The position numbers and the translations under genes were made by a program. A DNA stretch of 64,000 bases from Paenibacillus sp. MAEPY2 (GTDB lineage: Bacteria > Bacillota > Bacilli > Paenibacillales > Paenibacillaceae): contig NZ_AWUK01000001.1 in NCBI RefSeq assembly GCF_000499205.1, forward strand, positions 157,152 to 221,151, written 5' to 3'. Below are positions 27,498 through 36,539 of the stretch, piece by piece; position 1 is the first letter of the stretch, and each line of letters opens with the position of its first letter. The notes beneath the pieces are model-generated. The model was not told where the DNA came from, did no database searches, and saw only the letters and a list, made by a program, of their open reading frames with translations.

Positions 27498-28478
27498 TTA
27501 CCAAGCATATGCATTCGGAGCTTGTCCTCCCGGACCCGGAAAGATTTCATCCAAACGTTTGAGGACCGCTTCATCCAAAGTAACATCCAAACATTTGAGT
27601 GCCGTTTCAAACTGCTCCAGCGTACGGGGCCCAATAATGGGTGCGGTAACTGCCGGATTAGCAGCAACCCAGGCCAAAGCTATGGTATCCTGTGGTTCGC
27701 CGAGTTCACGGCAAAGTGCCGCGAATTGTTCCAGCTGCGTTTGATGGGACTCAATCCGTTCAGCAATGCCACCACTGCGTGTGCCTTCCAGCTTTTGGAG
27801 CGCATTACGTCCGAGTAACCCACCATCAAGCGGACTCCACGGAATAACGCCAAGGCCCAGCTCTTTCGCTGCGGGCAGCACTTCGAGCTCAGGCAAACGG
27901 CAGTTGAGACTGTATTTATGCTGCTCGGATACAAGCCCGAGGAAATGACGATTCTTGGCTTCACTTTGAGCAACGGCAATCTGCCACCCAGCAAAGTTGC
28001 TTGAACCTACATAACCAATTTTGCCCTGATGAACAGCGTTCTCAAATGCGCCCCACAGCTCGTCCCACGAAATAGCAGGATCAACATGGTGCATCTGGTA
28101 GAGTTCAACATGATCGGTTTGCAGGCGGCGGAGGGAACCTTCCAGATGACGTCTGATTTTGTAAGCGGAGAGACCGGCATCGTTGTTTGGACCGTCTGTA
28201 TCATCGTGCATGGAGCCATAGACTTTGGTCGCCAGAACGACTTTTTCACGTCTGCCGCCGCCCTGTTTAAACCAGCGTCCAATGATCTCCTCGGTGAGAC
28301 CCGAATTTTCGCCCCAGCCATAAATGTTAGCGGTATCAAAAAAGTTCACACCGGCATCGAGTGCCGCATCCATGATACGGAATGCCTCTTTTTCGTCTGT
28401 AGCAGGCCCAAAATTCATTGTGCCGAGACAGATCCGGCTGACTTTAAGACCTGATTTTCCCAAGTACGTGTATTGCAT
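27498..28478 (-). CDS. Aldo/keto reductase
   Basis: A 326-residue AKR of the YajO/YhdN-like group, reducing aldehydes or ketones with NADPH. The N-terminus MQYTYLGKSGLKVSRICLG and the catalytic region are standard: D and Y in FFDTANIYGWGENSG, K in VVLATKVYG, H in LYQMHHVDP. AGGAGGG precedes the ATG. It sits on the opposite strand between leuA and leuB, breaking the usual leu gene order; its substrate and any link to leucine synthesis are unknown. Confidence 0.88.
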   Translation of the reverse strand: MQYTYLGKSGLKVSRICLGTMNFGPATDEKEAFRIMDAALDAGVNFFDTANIYGWGENSGLTEEIIGRWFKQGGGRREKVVLATKVYGSMHDDTDGPNNDAGLSAYKIRRHLEGSLRRLQTDHVELYQMHHVDPAISWDELWGAFENAVHQGKIGYVGSSNFAGWQIAVAQSEAKNRHFLGLVSEQHKYSLNCRLPELEVLPAAKELGLGVIPWSPLDGGLLGRNALQKLEGTRSGGIAERIESHQTQLEQFAALCRELGEPQDTIALAWVAANPAVTAPIIGPRTLEQFETALKCLDVTLDEAVLKRLDEIFPGPGGQAPNAYAW

Positions 28479-28709
28479 GATTGCAATCCCTCCTGAGTTA
28501 CCTGAATTTGTCTTCAGGCTTTATTTTAACTCAGTCAGAGGTACAGAACAACCAATCCAAAACCACTTATAGGCAAAAACTATTATAGTCATAGATTGTA
28601 TATCTTGGTCAAATGACCTCTGAATATGATACAAAAGAGAGAGTTATAAATGACACGTTAATTATTGAAGCGAACAATCGAATGAATCGATATAAGGAGT
28701 GGACAACCC

Positions 28710-29795
28710 ATGGCAGACGTGAAAAAAATTGCAGTAATCGCAGGCGACGGAATCGGTCCTGAAGTTGTAGCCGAGGCAGAAAAAGTTCTCAAACGTACGG
28801 AGGAAGTGTTCGGATACCGTTTTGAGACAGAGCATGCACTGTTTGGTGGAATCGCCATTGATGAGAAAGGTACACCGCTTCCTGAAGAAACACTGACCGT
28901 ATGTAAAAGTGCGGATGCCGTGCTGCTTGGAGCCGTTGGCGGTCCAAAATGGGACAACAACAGCAAAGAATTGCGTCCGGAAACAGGCTTGCTTGGCATT
29001 CGTAAAGCGCTCGGACTGTTCTCGAACCTGCGTCCGGCCGTCGTATTTGATTGCTTGAAGGATGCTTCCACCTTGAAACCGGAAGTGCTGGAAGGTACGG
29101 ATCTGATGGTCGTGCGTGAGTTGACCGGAGGAATCTACTTTGGTGAAAAGTTCAGACGTGAAGGTGCACAAGGCGAGGAAGCCGTAGATACATGTGTATA
29201 TAATGTAACCGAAGTGGAGCGCATCGTTCGTCAGGCGTTTGTAATTGCTCAAGGACGCAGCAAGAGGCTGGCTTCTGTAGATAAAGCCAACGTGCTCGAA
29301 ACTTCCCGTCTTTGGAGAGAAGTCGTTAACCGTGTAGCACCGGAATATCCGGATGTTGAAGTGGAACATGTACTTGTTGACAACTGTGCAATGCAGCTGC
29401 TGCGTCGTCCATCCAGCTTTGACGTAATCGTGACTGAAAATATGTTCGGAGATATCCTTAGTGATGAAGCAGCGATGCTGACAGGTTCGATCGGCATGCT
29501 GGCATCCGCATCGCTGGGTGAAGGCAGCTTTGGTTTGTATGAGCCAGTACACGGTTCAGCACCGGATATCGCAGGTCAAGGACTGGCGAATCCGATCGCA
29601 ACAATCCTTTCGCTGGCATTGATGTTCCGTACAACCTTTGGTTATGCGGAAGGTGCTGACGCAATTGAAGCAGCTGTGTCTGATGTGCTGAATGCAGGAC
29701 ATCGTACGAGTGACATCGCTGTAGACAAGAGCAAAGCAATTAGCACGACGGAAATGGGCGATCTGATCGTCGCGGCAATTCAGAAACAGGCGTAA
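28710..29795 (+). CDS. leuB: 3-isopropylmalate dehydrogenase
   Basis: Oxidises and decarboxylates 3-isopropylmalate with NAD in the leucine pathway. The 361-residue protein starts [20 protein letters not shown] and contains [13 protein letters not shown], the [17 protein letters not shown] catalytic segment, the [11 protein letters not shown] metal-ligand region and the NAD loop [23 protein letters not shown] lies before the ATG. Here it is its own unit, 1.4 kb after leuA, so it may have control separate from the T-box. Confidence 0.95.
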   Translation: MADVKKIAVIAGDGIGPEVVAEAEKVLKRTEEVFGYRFETEHALFGGIAIDEKGTPLPEETLTVCKSADAVLLGAVGGPKWDNNSKELRPETGLLGIRKALGLFSNLRPAVVFDCLKDASTLKPEVLEGTDLMVVRELTGGIYFGEKFRREGAQGEEAVDTCVYNVTEVERIVRQAFVIAQGRSKRLASVDKANVLETSRLWREVVNRVAPEYPDVEVEHVLVDNCAMQLLRRPSSFDVIVTENMFGDILSDEAAMLTGSIGMLASASLGEGSFGLYEPVHGSAPDIAGQGLANPIATILSLALMFRTTFGYAEGADAIEAAVSDVLNAGHRTSDIAVDKSKAISTTEMGDLIVAAIQKQA

Positions 29796-29809
29796 TAATA
29801 GGAATAACA

Positions 29810-29856
29810 GAACAGCTCTTTGCTCCGATCCGGGATTGCAGAGGGCTGTTCCTTTA
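29810..29856 (+). terminator. Probable terminator of leuB
   Basis: GAACAGCTCTTTGC pairs with GCAGAGGGCTGTTC; followed by a short CTTTAT, so the T tract is weak. Confidence 0.6.
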
Positions 29857-29882
29857 TGATTTTTGCCACGAAAAATCCTTAT

Positions 29883-29897
29883 TTATAATTATTATAA
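29883..29897. promoter_or_regulatory. PerR box
   Basis: TTATAATTATTATAA matches the full PerR-box consensus TTATAATnATTATAA exactly. A promoter candidate follows, TTGACT (29917-29922) and TAACAT (29940-29945, 17-base spacing), leading to the peroxiredoxin. A second palindrome GATTATAATC lies at 29908-29917. Peroxide-induced derepression of the downstream gene is the natural reading. Confidence 0.8.
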
Positions 29898-30068
29898 AAA
29901 AACAACGATTATAATCTTGACTTTGAGAAGTCCGGATGATAACATTTTACTTGTACTTGTTATCAAGTAACAATATTACTTTAATTAGAAGAAAAACGTT
30001 CACGTTTTTCTTAATGATGAGCATTCAACTTGAGTGCTTACATAATCCCAAAGGAGGAATTGTTAGTT

Positions 30069-30608
30069 ATGGCAGAACGTTTGGTTGGTAGACCCGCACC
30101 GGATTTTGCAATGGAAACAGTATCGGGAGATGGACAAGACTTTGGTTCCGTAAAACTGTCCGATTATCGTGGCAAATGGCTCGTATTTTTCTTTTATCCT
30201 TTGGATTTCACTTTTGTGTGCCCAACTGAAATTACAGCTTTGAGTGATGCTGCTGAGCAATTCAAAGCTTTGGATACTGAAGTTCTTGGCGTGAGCGTTG
30301 ACTCCGTACACAGCCACAAAGCTTGGATCAACACACCTAAAGACAGCAATGGTCTGGGTCAATTGAACTTCCCATTGGCGTCCGATATCACGAAACAAGT
30401 TGCTAAAGATTATGGCATTCTGATCGAAGAAGAAGGCGTTGCACTGCGCGGCCTGTTCATCATTGATCCAGAAGGCGAATTGAAATATCAAGTGGTTAAC
30501 CACAATGATGTAGGCCGCAGTGTTGAAGAAACACTTCGCGTACTGCAAGCTCTGCAATCCGGTGGATTGTGTGCAATGAACTGGAAACCAGGCGACAACA
30601 ACCTGTAA
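30069..30608 (+). CDS. 2-Cys peroxiredoxin (AhpC/YkuU-like)
   Basis: A 179-residue peroxiredoxin that reduces hydrogen peroxide and organic peroxides. The peroxidatic cysteine is in DFTFVCPTEITA near residue 50 and the resolving cysteine in SGGLCAMNWKPGD near the C-terminus. The N-terminus MAERLVGRPAPDF is like B. subtilis YkuU. AAAGGAGG at 30051-30058 supports the ATG at 30069; the in-frame ATG at 30030 lies upstream of it. The exact PerR box upstream suggests induction by peroxide. A terminator follows. Confidence 0.93.
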   Translation: MAERLVGRPAPDFAMETVSGDGQDFGSVKLSDYRGKWLVFFFYPLDFTFVCPTEITALSDAAEQFKALDTEVLGVSVDSVHSHKAWINTPKDSNGLGQLNFPLASDITKQVAKDYGILIEEEGVALRGLFIIDPEGELKYQVVNHNDVGRSVEETLRVLQALQSGGLCAMNWKPGDNNL

Positions 30609-30637
30609 GCCTGATTTAACTTGAACGTTTGTAGTTC

Positions 30638-30671
30638 AAGCCCTCATCCCTCATGGGATTGAGGGCTTTTT
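30638..30671 (+). terminator. Terminator of the peroxiredoxin gene
   Basis: AAGCCCTCA and CCC with GGG and TGAGGGCTT, a TCAT loop, ending in five T. Confidence 0.88.
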
Positions 30672-30965
30672 GCACCCTTTTGCCAGAATATAAGCCTTAT
30701 AGGAAGAAAATTGTTTAAACAGGGACGTCAACGTGGTAATGATGTAATAGAAGAATGCCTTCATTTTATCTTTGGAAAGAGGAATCGAAGGGCCTTAAGG
30801 CGAATAGGGTATGGAAACCCGGTAAATATTCCGGTGCTCTGCATTTATAATTTGTACATGAATGTGATACACTGATGGAACTATTCCTTTTTTGGAAGTG
30901 CTTGAAGTGTACGGGACTGCTGTCCATTAAAAAGTCTCGGCACGTTATAAGGAGGGTGAACAAAA

Positions 30966-31382
30966 ATGAGTTACTGTTGTGGGGCAAGTATGGTGGGAAC
31001 AAAGGGCACGCTGAAGCATTACCGCACCCAGGTTCATAATGTTCCCCTGCTGTTTTGTCCGGTATGTCACCGGGTAGAAGTGCATTATAAAGTGGAAAAT
31101 GAATATGAAATTTTGGCTGAATATGCGCATGGAGATGGTGCGTCGGAGATTGATTTTCAAGATTACGTGACGGAAGATGAAGATGCGATTTTTGAAAATT
31201 GCGTGAATCGTGAAAGCGAGGATGCTATGGTCATTGTACAGCGTCAGATCGACATGTCTCTGGATCTGCTTCGGCTTGCCAAGGAAATGAAGGATGAGAA
31301 ATGGGAAAGCGAACTCAAGCGTCGGTTAGCCGTCATGAGTCAGCGCAGACTCAAAATTCAGCATAACAAGAGTGGACTATAG
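30966..31382 (+). CDS. Conserved-type protein of unknown function with CXXC motif
   Basis: 138 residues. The N-terminal 45 residues contain cysteines SYCCGAS and FCPVCHRVEVH, a likely zinc ribbon; a central acidic part (YVTEDEDAIFENC) and a helical C-terminal half rich in Lys/Arg/Glu follow. I do not recognise the family. ATAAGGAGGG is well placed before the ATG, and a strong terminator follows, so it is a real single-gene unit. A likely promoter -10, TACACT, is about 100 bases upstream; nothing else was found in the 300 bases before it. Confidence 0.75.
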   Translation: MSYCCGASMVGTKGTLKHYRTQVHNVPLLFCPVCHRVEVHYKVENEYEILAEYAHGDGASEIDFQDYVTEDEDAIFENCVNRESEDAMVIVQRQIDMSLDLLRLAKEMKDEKWESELKRRLAVMSQRRLKIQHNKSGL

Positions 31383-31416
31383 ATTGAATTGAATTATTTA
31401 AAATTTAAACTATACG

Positions 31417-31458
31417 AACGAAGCTGATTCGCCAATAAAGCGAAAAAGCTTCGTTTTT
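31417..31458 (+). terminator. Rho-independent terminator
   Basis: AACGAAGCT with AGCTTCGTT, inner TTCGC/GCGAA, then TTTTT. Ends the gene at 30966. Confidence 0.85.
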
Positions 31459-31504
31459 GTTGTATGGAGAAACTAATTCACGGTTTTTCTTAAAATAATT
31501 TCCA

Positions 31505-31551
31505 TTCGACACTTTCTCCGATTGACTCCCTTCTATAAACTTGTCTATGAT
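31505..31551 (+). promoter_or_regulatory. Promoter of the histidine kinase with a Spo0A-box candidate
   Basis: TTGACT (31522-31527), an 18-base spacer, TATGAT (31546-31551). Immediately upstream, TTCGACA (31505-31511) is the reverse complement of the Spo0A box TGTCGAA. Such a seven-base match is not rare by chance, but its place just before the -35 of a sporulation-type kinase is suggestive. Confidence 0.5.
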
Positions 31552-31616
31552 AAAAACAGACTTGCAAAAGAGGCGGAGCAAAAAATGTTCGTGTTTGGGA
31601 ATAGGAGAAGCTTAGA

Positions 31617-31736
31617 ATGGAACAGACGTATAATGTTTTCCGGATCGACTCTTGGTTACCCGGAATAGACCAGCTTGGGTTCCGGACATGCCATCCATAT
31701 TTTCGGCTCAGCCCCCTAATGAAAGGGCACCGGTAA
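31617..31736 (+). CDS. Possible 39-aa leader ORF
   Basis: ATG with AGGAG nine bases before it, open for 39 codons (MEQTYNVFRIDSW...MKGHR) in the leader between the promoter and the histidine kinase. It has no recognisable domain and may be chance; it is listed because the spacing to the ribosome binding site is good and this part of the 440-base gap is otherwise empty. Confidence 0.22.
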   Translation: MEQTYNVFRIDSWLPGIDQLGFRTCHPYFRLSPLMKGHR

Positions 31737-31824
31737 TGAATATAAAATCGGCCCTTCCTGTTTCTGTGATGATATGATGTCCGAATGGCAAGTTTATCAT
31801 TTACGTGAAAAGGAGGAACCTGAC

Positions 31825-32928
31825 ATGATTAGTGAATTTCAGGATACAGTGCCTCGACCAACGAATGGATTCCCGCCTGTACATCTGGATAACAACAAGT
31901 ATGAGAATGTCCTGGAGCATCTGGATAGCGGTATTATGTTGTTTGACAGTAATGGTGTACTGACGTTTATTAACGTTCAGATGGCAAAATTGTTGGAGCT
32001 TCCTAGAAGTTTGTTGAGCGGCTGCACCCTGATGCAAATGCTGCATCATCCACAGATGAGCCGATTCAAGAAAAAGAAAATTTTACGGATTTATCGGGAA
32101 ACCATCTTTCATCGTAAGCGCTATCATGAATTGATTGACGAGTATGGCAGGCATTGGTTAGTTACAGTAACGTACGGGGATCAGATGGATGGAGACTTCC
32201 TATTCAGTGTGAAGGATGTTTCCGATTATAAACAGATTGAGCAGACCGCTTATCAAAATGACAAACTTGCAATGTTGGGGCGGATTTCGGCATCTATTGC
32301 CCATGAAATCCGCAATCCTTTGACGGCTATCCGCGGATTTATCCAGTTGCTTCGGCCCCATTTGTTGCAATTGGGGAAAGACGAGTACGCTCGAATCATT
32401 CTAACGGAGATTGACAGGGCGAACGACATTATCTACGAATTTCTGAATTCCTCGAAACCGTCAGCTCCTCAGAAGACCATTATGTCTGTTAACTCTTTGC
32501 TCAAAGAGGTGGTCCTGCTGACAGAAAGCGAAGGATTAATGAAGGGATGCGAGATTACCCTGGATGAAGCTGAAGTCCCGTTAAATGTGTCCATTGATGT
32601 CAAACAGATTAAGCAGGTAATTTTGAATATGGTCAAAAATGCGATGGATGCCATCGAGGATGTGGGCGAAGAGCACGCAGGTATGATTCGGATCTCCACG
32701 GGAACCGAGAACAAGTATGTGCAGATCTCCATTGCCGACAATGGACAGGGAATGGACCACAACACGCTTGTACGCTTGTTTGACCCATTTTTCACCACTA
32801 AGGAGAGCGGGACGGGGCTGGGACTTTCCGTGAGTTACCGCATTATTAAGAATCACGGAGGCAACATCTCAGTGGATAGCAAAAAAGGGGAAGGTACCCG
32901 GTTCATCATTATGCTTCCCTTGGTGTAA
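31825..32928 (+). CDS. PAS-domain sensor histidine kinase (sporulation-kinase type)
   Basis: A 367-residue soluble kinase. A PAS domain spans about residues 25-125 (NVLEHLDSGIMLFDSNGVLT); the dimerisation/phosphoacceptor H-box is ASIAHEIRNPLTAIRGFIQL; the ATP-binding domain shows the N-box QVILNMVKNAMDAIE, the G1 box ADNGQGMD and the G2 box TTKESGTGLGLSVSY. AAAGGAGG at 31809-31816 selects the ATG at 31825. It lacks a membrane segment and a partner response regulator gene, like the Kin proteins that feed the Spo0F phosphorelay; that role is inferred. Confidence 0.88.
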   Translation: MISEFQDTVPRPTNGFPPVHLDNNKYENVLEHLDSGIMLFDSNGVLTFINVQMAKLLELPRSLLSGCTLMQMLHHPQMSRFKKKKILRIYRETIFHRKRYHELIDEYGRHWLVTVTYGDQMDGDFLFSVKDVSDYKQIEQTAYQNDKLAMLGRISASIAHEIRNPLTAIRGFIQLLRPHLLQLGKDEYARIILTEIDRANDIIYEFLNSSKPSAPQKTIMSVNSLLKEVVLLTESEGLMKGCEITLDEAEVPLNVSIDVKQIKQVILNMVKNAMDAIEDVGEEHAGMIRISTGTENKYVQISIADNGQGMDHNTLVRLFDPFFTTKESGTGLGLSVSYRIIKNHGGNISVDSKKGEGTRFIIMLPLV

Positions 32929-33055
32929 AGGCAAAAGCAGAACGAACAGGAATTGGCTACCCGCCGGTTCCTGTTGTTTTTTGTTAGGACGATTAGGGTT
33001 ATAGTTAGAATGAATGCGAATACATATGCTCAATTCACGGGAGGAAAAACCAATT

Positions 33056-34024
33056 ATGAATATCCAGGGAATGGAACAAATGAACAAGCAGCTAATGGAT
33101 CATGTAGGGAAGATCATTGTGGGGAAAGACCAAACGATTGAGCTTGTGATGACAGCCATCATTGCTTCAGGACATGTTCTGCTGGAGGACGTGCCAGGTA
33201 CGGGGAAAACCATGTTGGCAAAATCGGTAGCCTCTTCATTGAATTGCACCTTTCAGCGTATTCAGTTCACACCGGATCTGTTGCCCTCCGATTTGACGGG
33301 TATTCATTTCTTCAACCAAAAGGAAGGCGACTTTGAGTTCAGACCTGGCCCTCTGTTTGCCAATTTGGTGCTGGCCGATGAGATCAACCGGGCTACACCG
33401 CGTACTCAGTCGAGTTTGCTGGAGTGTATGGAAGAACGGCAGATTAGTATTGATGGTTCGACCAGACAGCTGGAGCGACCATTTATCGTCATTGCTACGC
33501 AAAACCCGGTAGATAACCAGGGAACCTTCCCTTTACCGGAGGCACAGATGGATCGTTTTATGATGAAGATTCGAATGGGCTATCCAAGCAGTGAAGAAAG
33601 TGTGGAAATTCTGAGACGTACGGTAGCGAGCCGTTCTGTTGCTGATCTGTCCGCGATCATTAGTCGTGAGCAATTGCTTGAGGCGCAGAACACGTATACA
33701 TCGGTCCAGATTGACGAAGATCTGTTGCGCTATATTATTCATCTGACAGAAGCTACGAGGCAGCATCCCGAGCTTTCACTTGGCGTAAGTCCACGTGGAG
33801 CTCAGGCATTGCTCAAGGCAAGTCAGGCTTGGGCTGCATTACATGGCAGAGACTTTGTGCTCCCTGATGATATTAAAATATTGGCAGAGCCTGTCCTCGC
33901 CCATCGACTTGTATTCCGCAACCGGGTGAGGCAGCAAGAGGGCTTGGCGGAACGCATTATTCAGGAACTTTTGAGCCAGATTGAAGTGCCGACGGAGAAT
34001 CTTGCTGCAGGCAATGGGCGATAA
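33056..34024 (+). CDS. MoxR-family AAA+ ATPase
   Basis: A 322-residue AAA+ protein with Walker A EDVPGTGKTMLAKS, Walker B NLVLADEINRATPRTQSSLL, sensor 1 FIVIATQNPVDNQGTFPLPE and an arginine-containing sensor 2 region (LGVSPRGAQALLKAS). MoxR proteins act as chaperones in assembling or activating partner complexes, usually encoded beside DUF58 and transglutaminase-like proteins, exactly as here. GGGAGG at 33039-33044 fits the ATG at 33056. First gene of a three-gene operon. Confidence 0.92.
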   Translation: MNIQGMEQMNKQLMDHVGKIIVGKDQTIELVMTAIIASGHVLLEDVPGTGKTMLAKSVASSLNCTFQRIQFTPDLLPSDLTGIHFFNQKEGDFEFRPGPLFANLVLADEINRATPRTQSSLLECMEERQISIDGSTRQLERPFIVIATQNPVDNQGTFPLPEAQMDRFMMKIRMGYPSSEESVEILRRTVASRSVADLSAIISREQLLEAQNTYTSVQIDEDLLRYIIHLTEATRQHPELSLGVSPRGAQALLKASQAWAALHGRDFVLPDDIKILAEPVLAHRLVFRNRVRQQEGLAERIIQELLSQIEVPTENLAAGNGR

Positions 34025-34027
34025 CTT

Positions 34028-35143
34028 ATGGCATTACTATGGCTTGTCATTGTTGGAGGTATTGTTATTGGAGTACACGGCATATGGTTTGGACGTCCCG
34101 CTTTACGCAAGCTGAAGTATACCCGACAGTTCAGCAAAACACGCTGTTACGCCGGAGATGAGCTGGAGATGGTAGAGACCATTGCGAATGAAAAACGAAT
34201 TTCGGTTCCATGGCTTAGACTTGAAGCTATGATGCCCGTATCATTTGTATTTCGATCCGGCTCGGGCATGGATATCAGTCAGGGAGATATTTATCAGAAT
34301 CATAAAAGTATCTTCACTTTGAAACCGTTTACTCGTATTACCCGCAAGCATCCTTTTGTATGCAGCAGACGTGGGATATATACGTTGAACACCGTGACAA
34401 TGACCGGAGGGGATTTGTTTGGCCTTTGGCGTACCTCGAAGCCAATCCCCGTTCATCTGTCCATGGTTGTATATCCTTCACTTGTTCATGCGGAGGATCT
34501 GCCTGCGATCTATCAGGTATGGCAGGGTGAGGTTGAGGTATCCCGTTGGATTGTCGAAGATCCCTTTCTGATCCTCGGGGTACGTCCCTATGGTGCGGGT
34601 GATCCGATGAACCGTATTCATTGGAAAGCGAGTGCACGTACGGGAGAATTGCAGGTGTACAAGCAGGGATGGACTGCGGACCCTCAATCCTGGATTGTGG
34701 TCAACATTCAGGAGTCTGCGGATATGTGGAGTGTCGTTACCCGCCCGGAGATGATCGAACGTGCACTCCGTTATGCGGCAACTGCAGCGGTAGATGCGAT
34801 CGGAAGAGGGTTGCCCGCAGGATTTGCTCATAATGGCTACCGAGTAAGTGGAGGGCGTGAACCATTACGAATTGAGCCGGATTACGGCAGTCCACATCTG
34901 GAAATGCTGCTGGAAGCTATGGCGGAGACGGAGTTAAAATGCATGGTTCCCATGGAGCAGTTTCTGAGTGATGAAGTAGAACGCAATGAAGATGCCCAGC
35001 AGGTTCGCAGTTATCTCTTAATTACGTCCTATGTATCTCCAGCCATGGAGCATGAAATTGCGCGTTTGCATGAGCAAGGACACCGTGTGACCATACTCCC
35101 GGTAGAGGGTGGGAAAAGCGATGCTAAGGCGGTGAGTGCATGA
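34028..35143 (+). CDS. DUF58 domain protein
   Basis: A 371-residue protein with an N-terminal hydrophobic segment (LWLVIVGGIVIGVHGIWFG) and the DUF58 core, recognisable by GVRPYGAGDPMNRIHWKASA followed by a vWA-like strand (WIVVNIQESAD). It starts three bases after the MoxR gene with no obvious ribosome binding site, so translation is probably coupled. MoxR-DUF58 pairs are common in bacteria; their shared function remains poorly defined. Confidence 0.88.
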   Translation: MALLWLVIVGGIVIGVHGIWFGRPALRKLKYTRQFSKTRCYAGDELEMVETIANEKRISVPWLRLEAMMPVSFVFRSGSGMDISQGDIYQNHKSIFTLKPFTRITRKHPFVCSRRGIYTLNTVTMTGGDLFGLWRTSKPIPVHLSMVVYPSLVHAEDLPAIYQVWQGEVEVSRWIVEDPFLILGVRPYGAGDPMNRIHWKASARTGELQVYKQGWTADPQSWIVVNIQESADMWSVVTRPEMIERALRYAATAAVDAIGRGLPAGFAHNGYRVSGGREPLRIEPDYGSPHLEMLLEAMAETELKCMVPMEQFLSDEVERNEDAQQVRSYLLITSYVSPAMEHEIARLHEQGHRVTILPVEGGKSDAKAVSA

Positions 35144-36456
35144 ATGATGCCAACAGTACCAGTACCAAAGAAAGAGCGCTTTTATCCATGTCGGCCGTTC
35201 TGTTGATCGGCTTATATCTTTATCCGCTTCTGACCCTAACAGCCCTTTATGCAACCGGACCTTTGGCGTATATACTAATGAGTATCTTTGTTGTAGCTGG
35301 TTGGTTAGGTCAGTGGGTGCAGCACAGGTTACCAACCATTAGCGAAAAAAACACTTTTATTCGATGGGGTGCAGCGTTGGTTATGGGGGTGCTGGTCTCA
35401 TTAGTTATTGCAATAGTAGGCGTTCTTCCGCTACCAGATTTGCTCACGGCAGTAGTATGGGGTGTGATCTCAGCCTATATTGGGTTGAATTTTCAACCTG
35501 TCTTCCGTTCGATTTTGATTTGGCGCTTGCAGATTTGGGGTGTGGTCAGTGCAATTGTGCTCAGTGGGGCAGCCAACGGGATTGAATTCATGCAACCCCT
35601 CCTGATGTACACCGGAACCATTTATACAGCGGGAGTCATCAGTTTTGCTGGATGGTTGGTAGGTCAGTACAGTGTGCAGCTGGATCGGGCGACATTAAAT
35701 GATGGCTCAAGAAGGATTGTGCTGCGTGAGTTTGCCCGGGCGAATCACCAGCGTCTGTTATGGATGCTGATTGTGATCGCAGGGATCGGCGCTTTTCCCA
35801 GTCTTGTTGCCTGGCTAGGTCCACTGCGTGACCGTCTGCTTGCATGGATCAGAGGATTAATAGGTTCGAATTCCAATCAGGAGCCTCTTACTCCGTCTAC
35901 AGCTCCAGATGAACCGCCGATGCTACCTGAAGGAATGGAACAGCCAGGGGAACCCTCTATTTTCTGGGATATCCTGGGTTGGATCGTCATGGGGGCTGTT
36001 GCCGTTGTTATTCTGTGGCTTATCCTGCGTCTGGGGCAAAAGGCCATAAATAAACTTTTGGAGCGTTTCAAAGGGCTGCTGCAGCCAGGTCAGAAGAAGG
36101 TAGAACCCAGGACGGAGTATGTGGACATCAGCGAAACGTTAGAGGCGCCGGCAAAAACGCGCAAATCCTGGTTCCGCAAGAAGGAGCCGCTGCCCTCCCA
36201 GGAAGCTGAACGTGTTCGATACTATTATCGGAAGTGGATCGACAGAGCTGCACACCGGGGGGTGGATATACAGCGTGCACATACGCCACTGGAGGCTGCG
36301 GAGACGATTGTTCAGCACGGAGCTAGAGAAGATGAACAGAGGCTCTCTGCGATGCTGCCAGATACCTATAACGCTGTGCGCTATGGAAAGAAATCTCCAG
36401 AAGATTCCGAGATGAGTGAGATGGATCGGATATGGAAATCTTATCGAAGTAAATAA
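35140..36456 (+). CDS. Membrane protein with C-terminal DUF4129-like domain
   Basis: 438 residues with about seven membrane segments in the first 300 residues, a proline-rich extracellular loop (PLTPSTAPDEPPMLPEG), one further helix (ILGWIVMGAVAVVILWLIL), and a cytoplasmic tail VRYYYRKWIDRAAHRGVDIQ with EAAETIV, resembling DUF4129. Proteins of the MoxR-DUF58 clusters often carry such a domain, sometimes with a transglutaminase domain; none is visible here. It overlaps the DUF58 gene by four bases. Confidence 0.75.
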   Translation: MNDANSTSTKERALLSMSAVLLIGLYLYPLLTLTALYATGPLAYILMSIFVVAGWLGQWVQHRLPTISEKNTFIRWGAALVMGVLVSLVIAIVGVLPLPDLLTAVVWGVISAYIGLNFQPVFRSILIWRLQIWGVVSAIVLSGAANGIEFMQPLLMYTGTIYTAGVISFAGWLVGQYSVQLDRATLNDGSRRIVLREFARANHQRLLWMLIVIAGIGAFPSLVAWLGPLRDRLLAWIRGLIGSNSNQEPLTPSTAPDEPPMLPEGMEQPGEPSIFWDILGWIVMGAVAVVILWLILRLGQKAINKLLERFKGLLQPGQKKVEPRTEYVDISETLEAPAKTRKSWFRKKEPLPSQEAERVRYYYRKWIDRAAHRGVDIQRAHTPLEAAETIVQHGAREDEQRLSAMLPDTYNAVRYGKKSPEDSEMSEMDRIWKSYRSK

Positions 36457-36539
36457 GTCGGGAATCCCTTTACTTTTCTTGTTACGTTCAAGTATCATGA
36501 GAGGAATACACAAGTTGGTCAGAAAAGGAGCAGACATTA

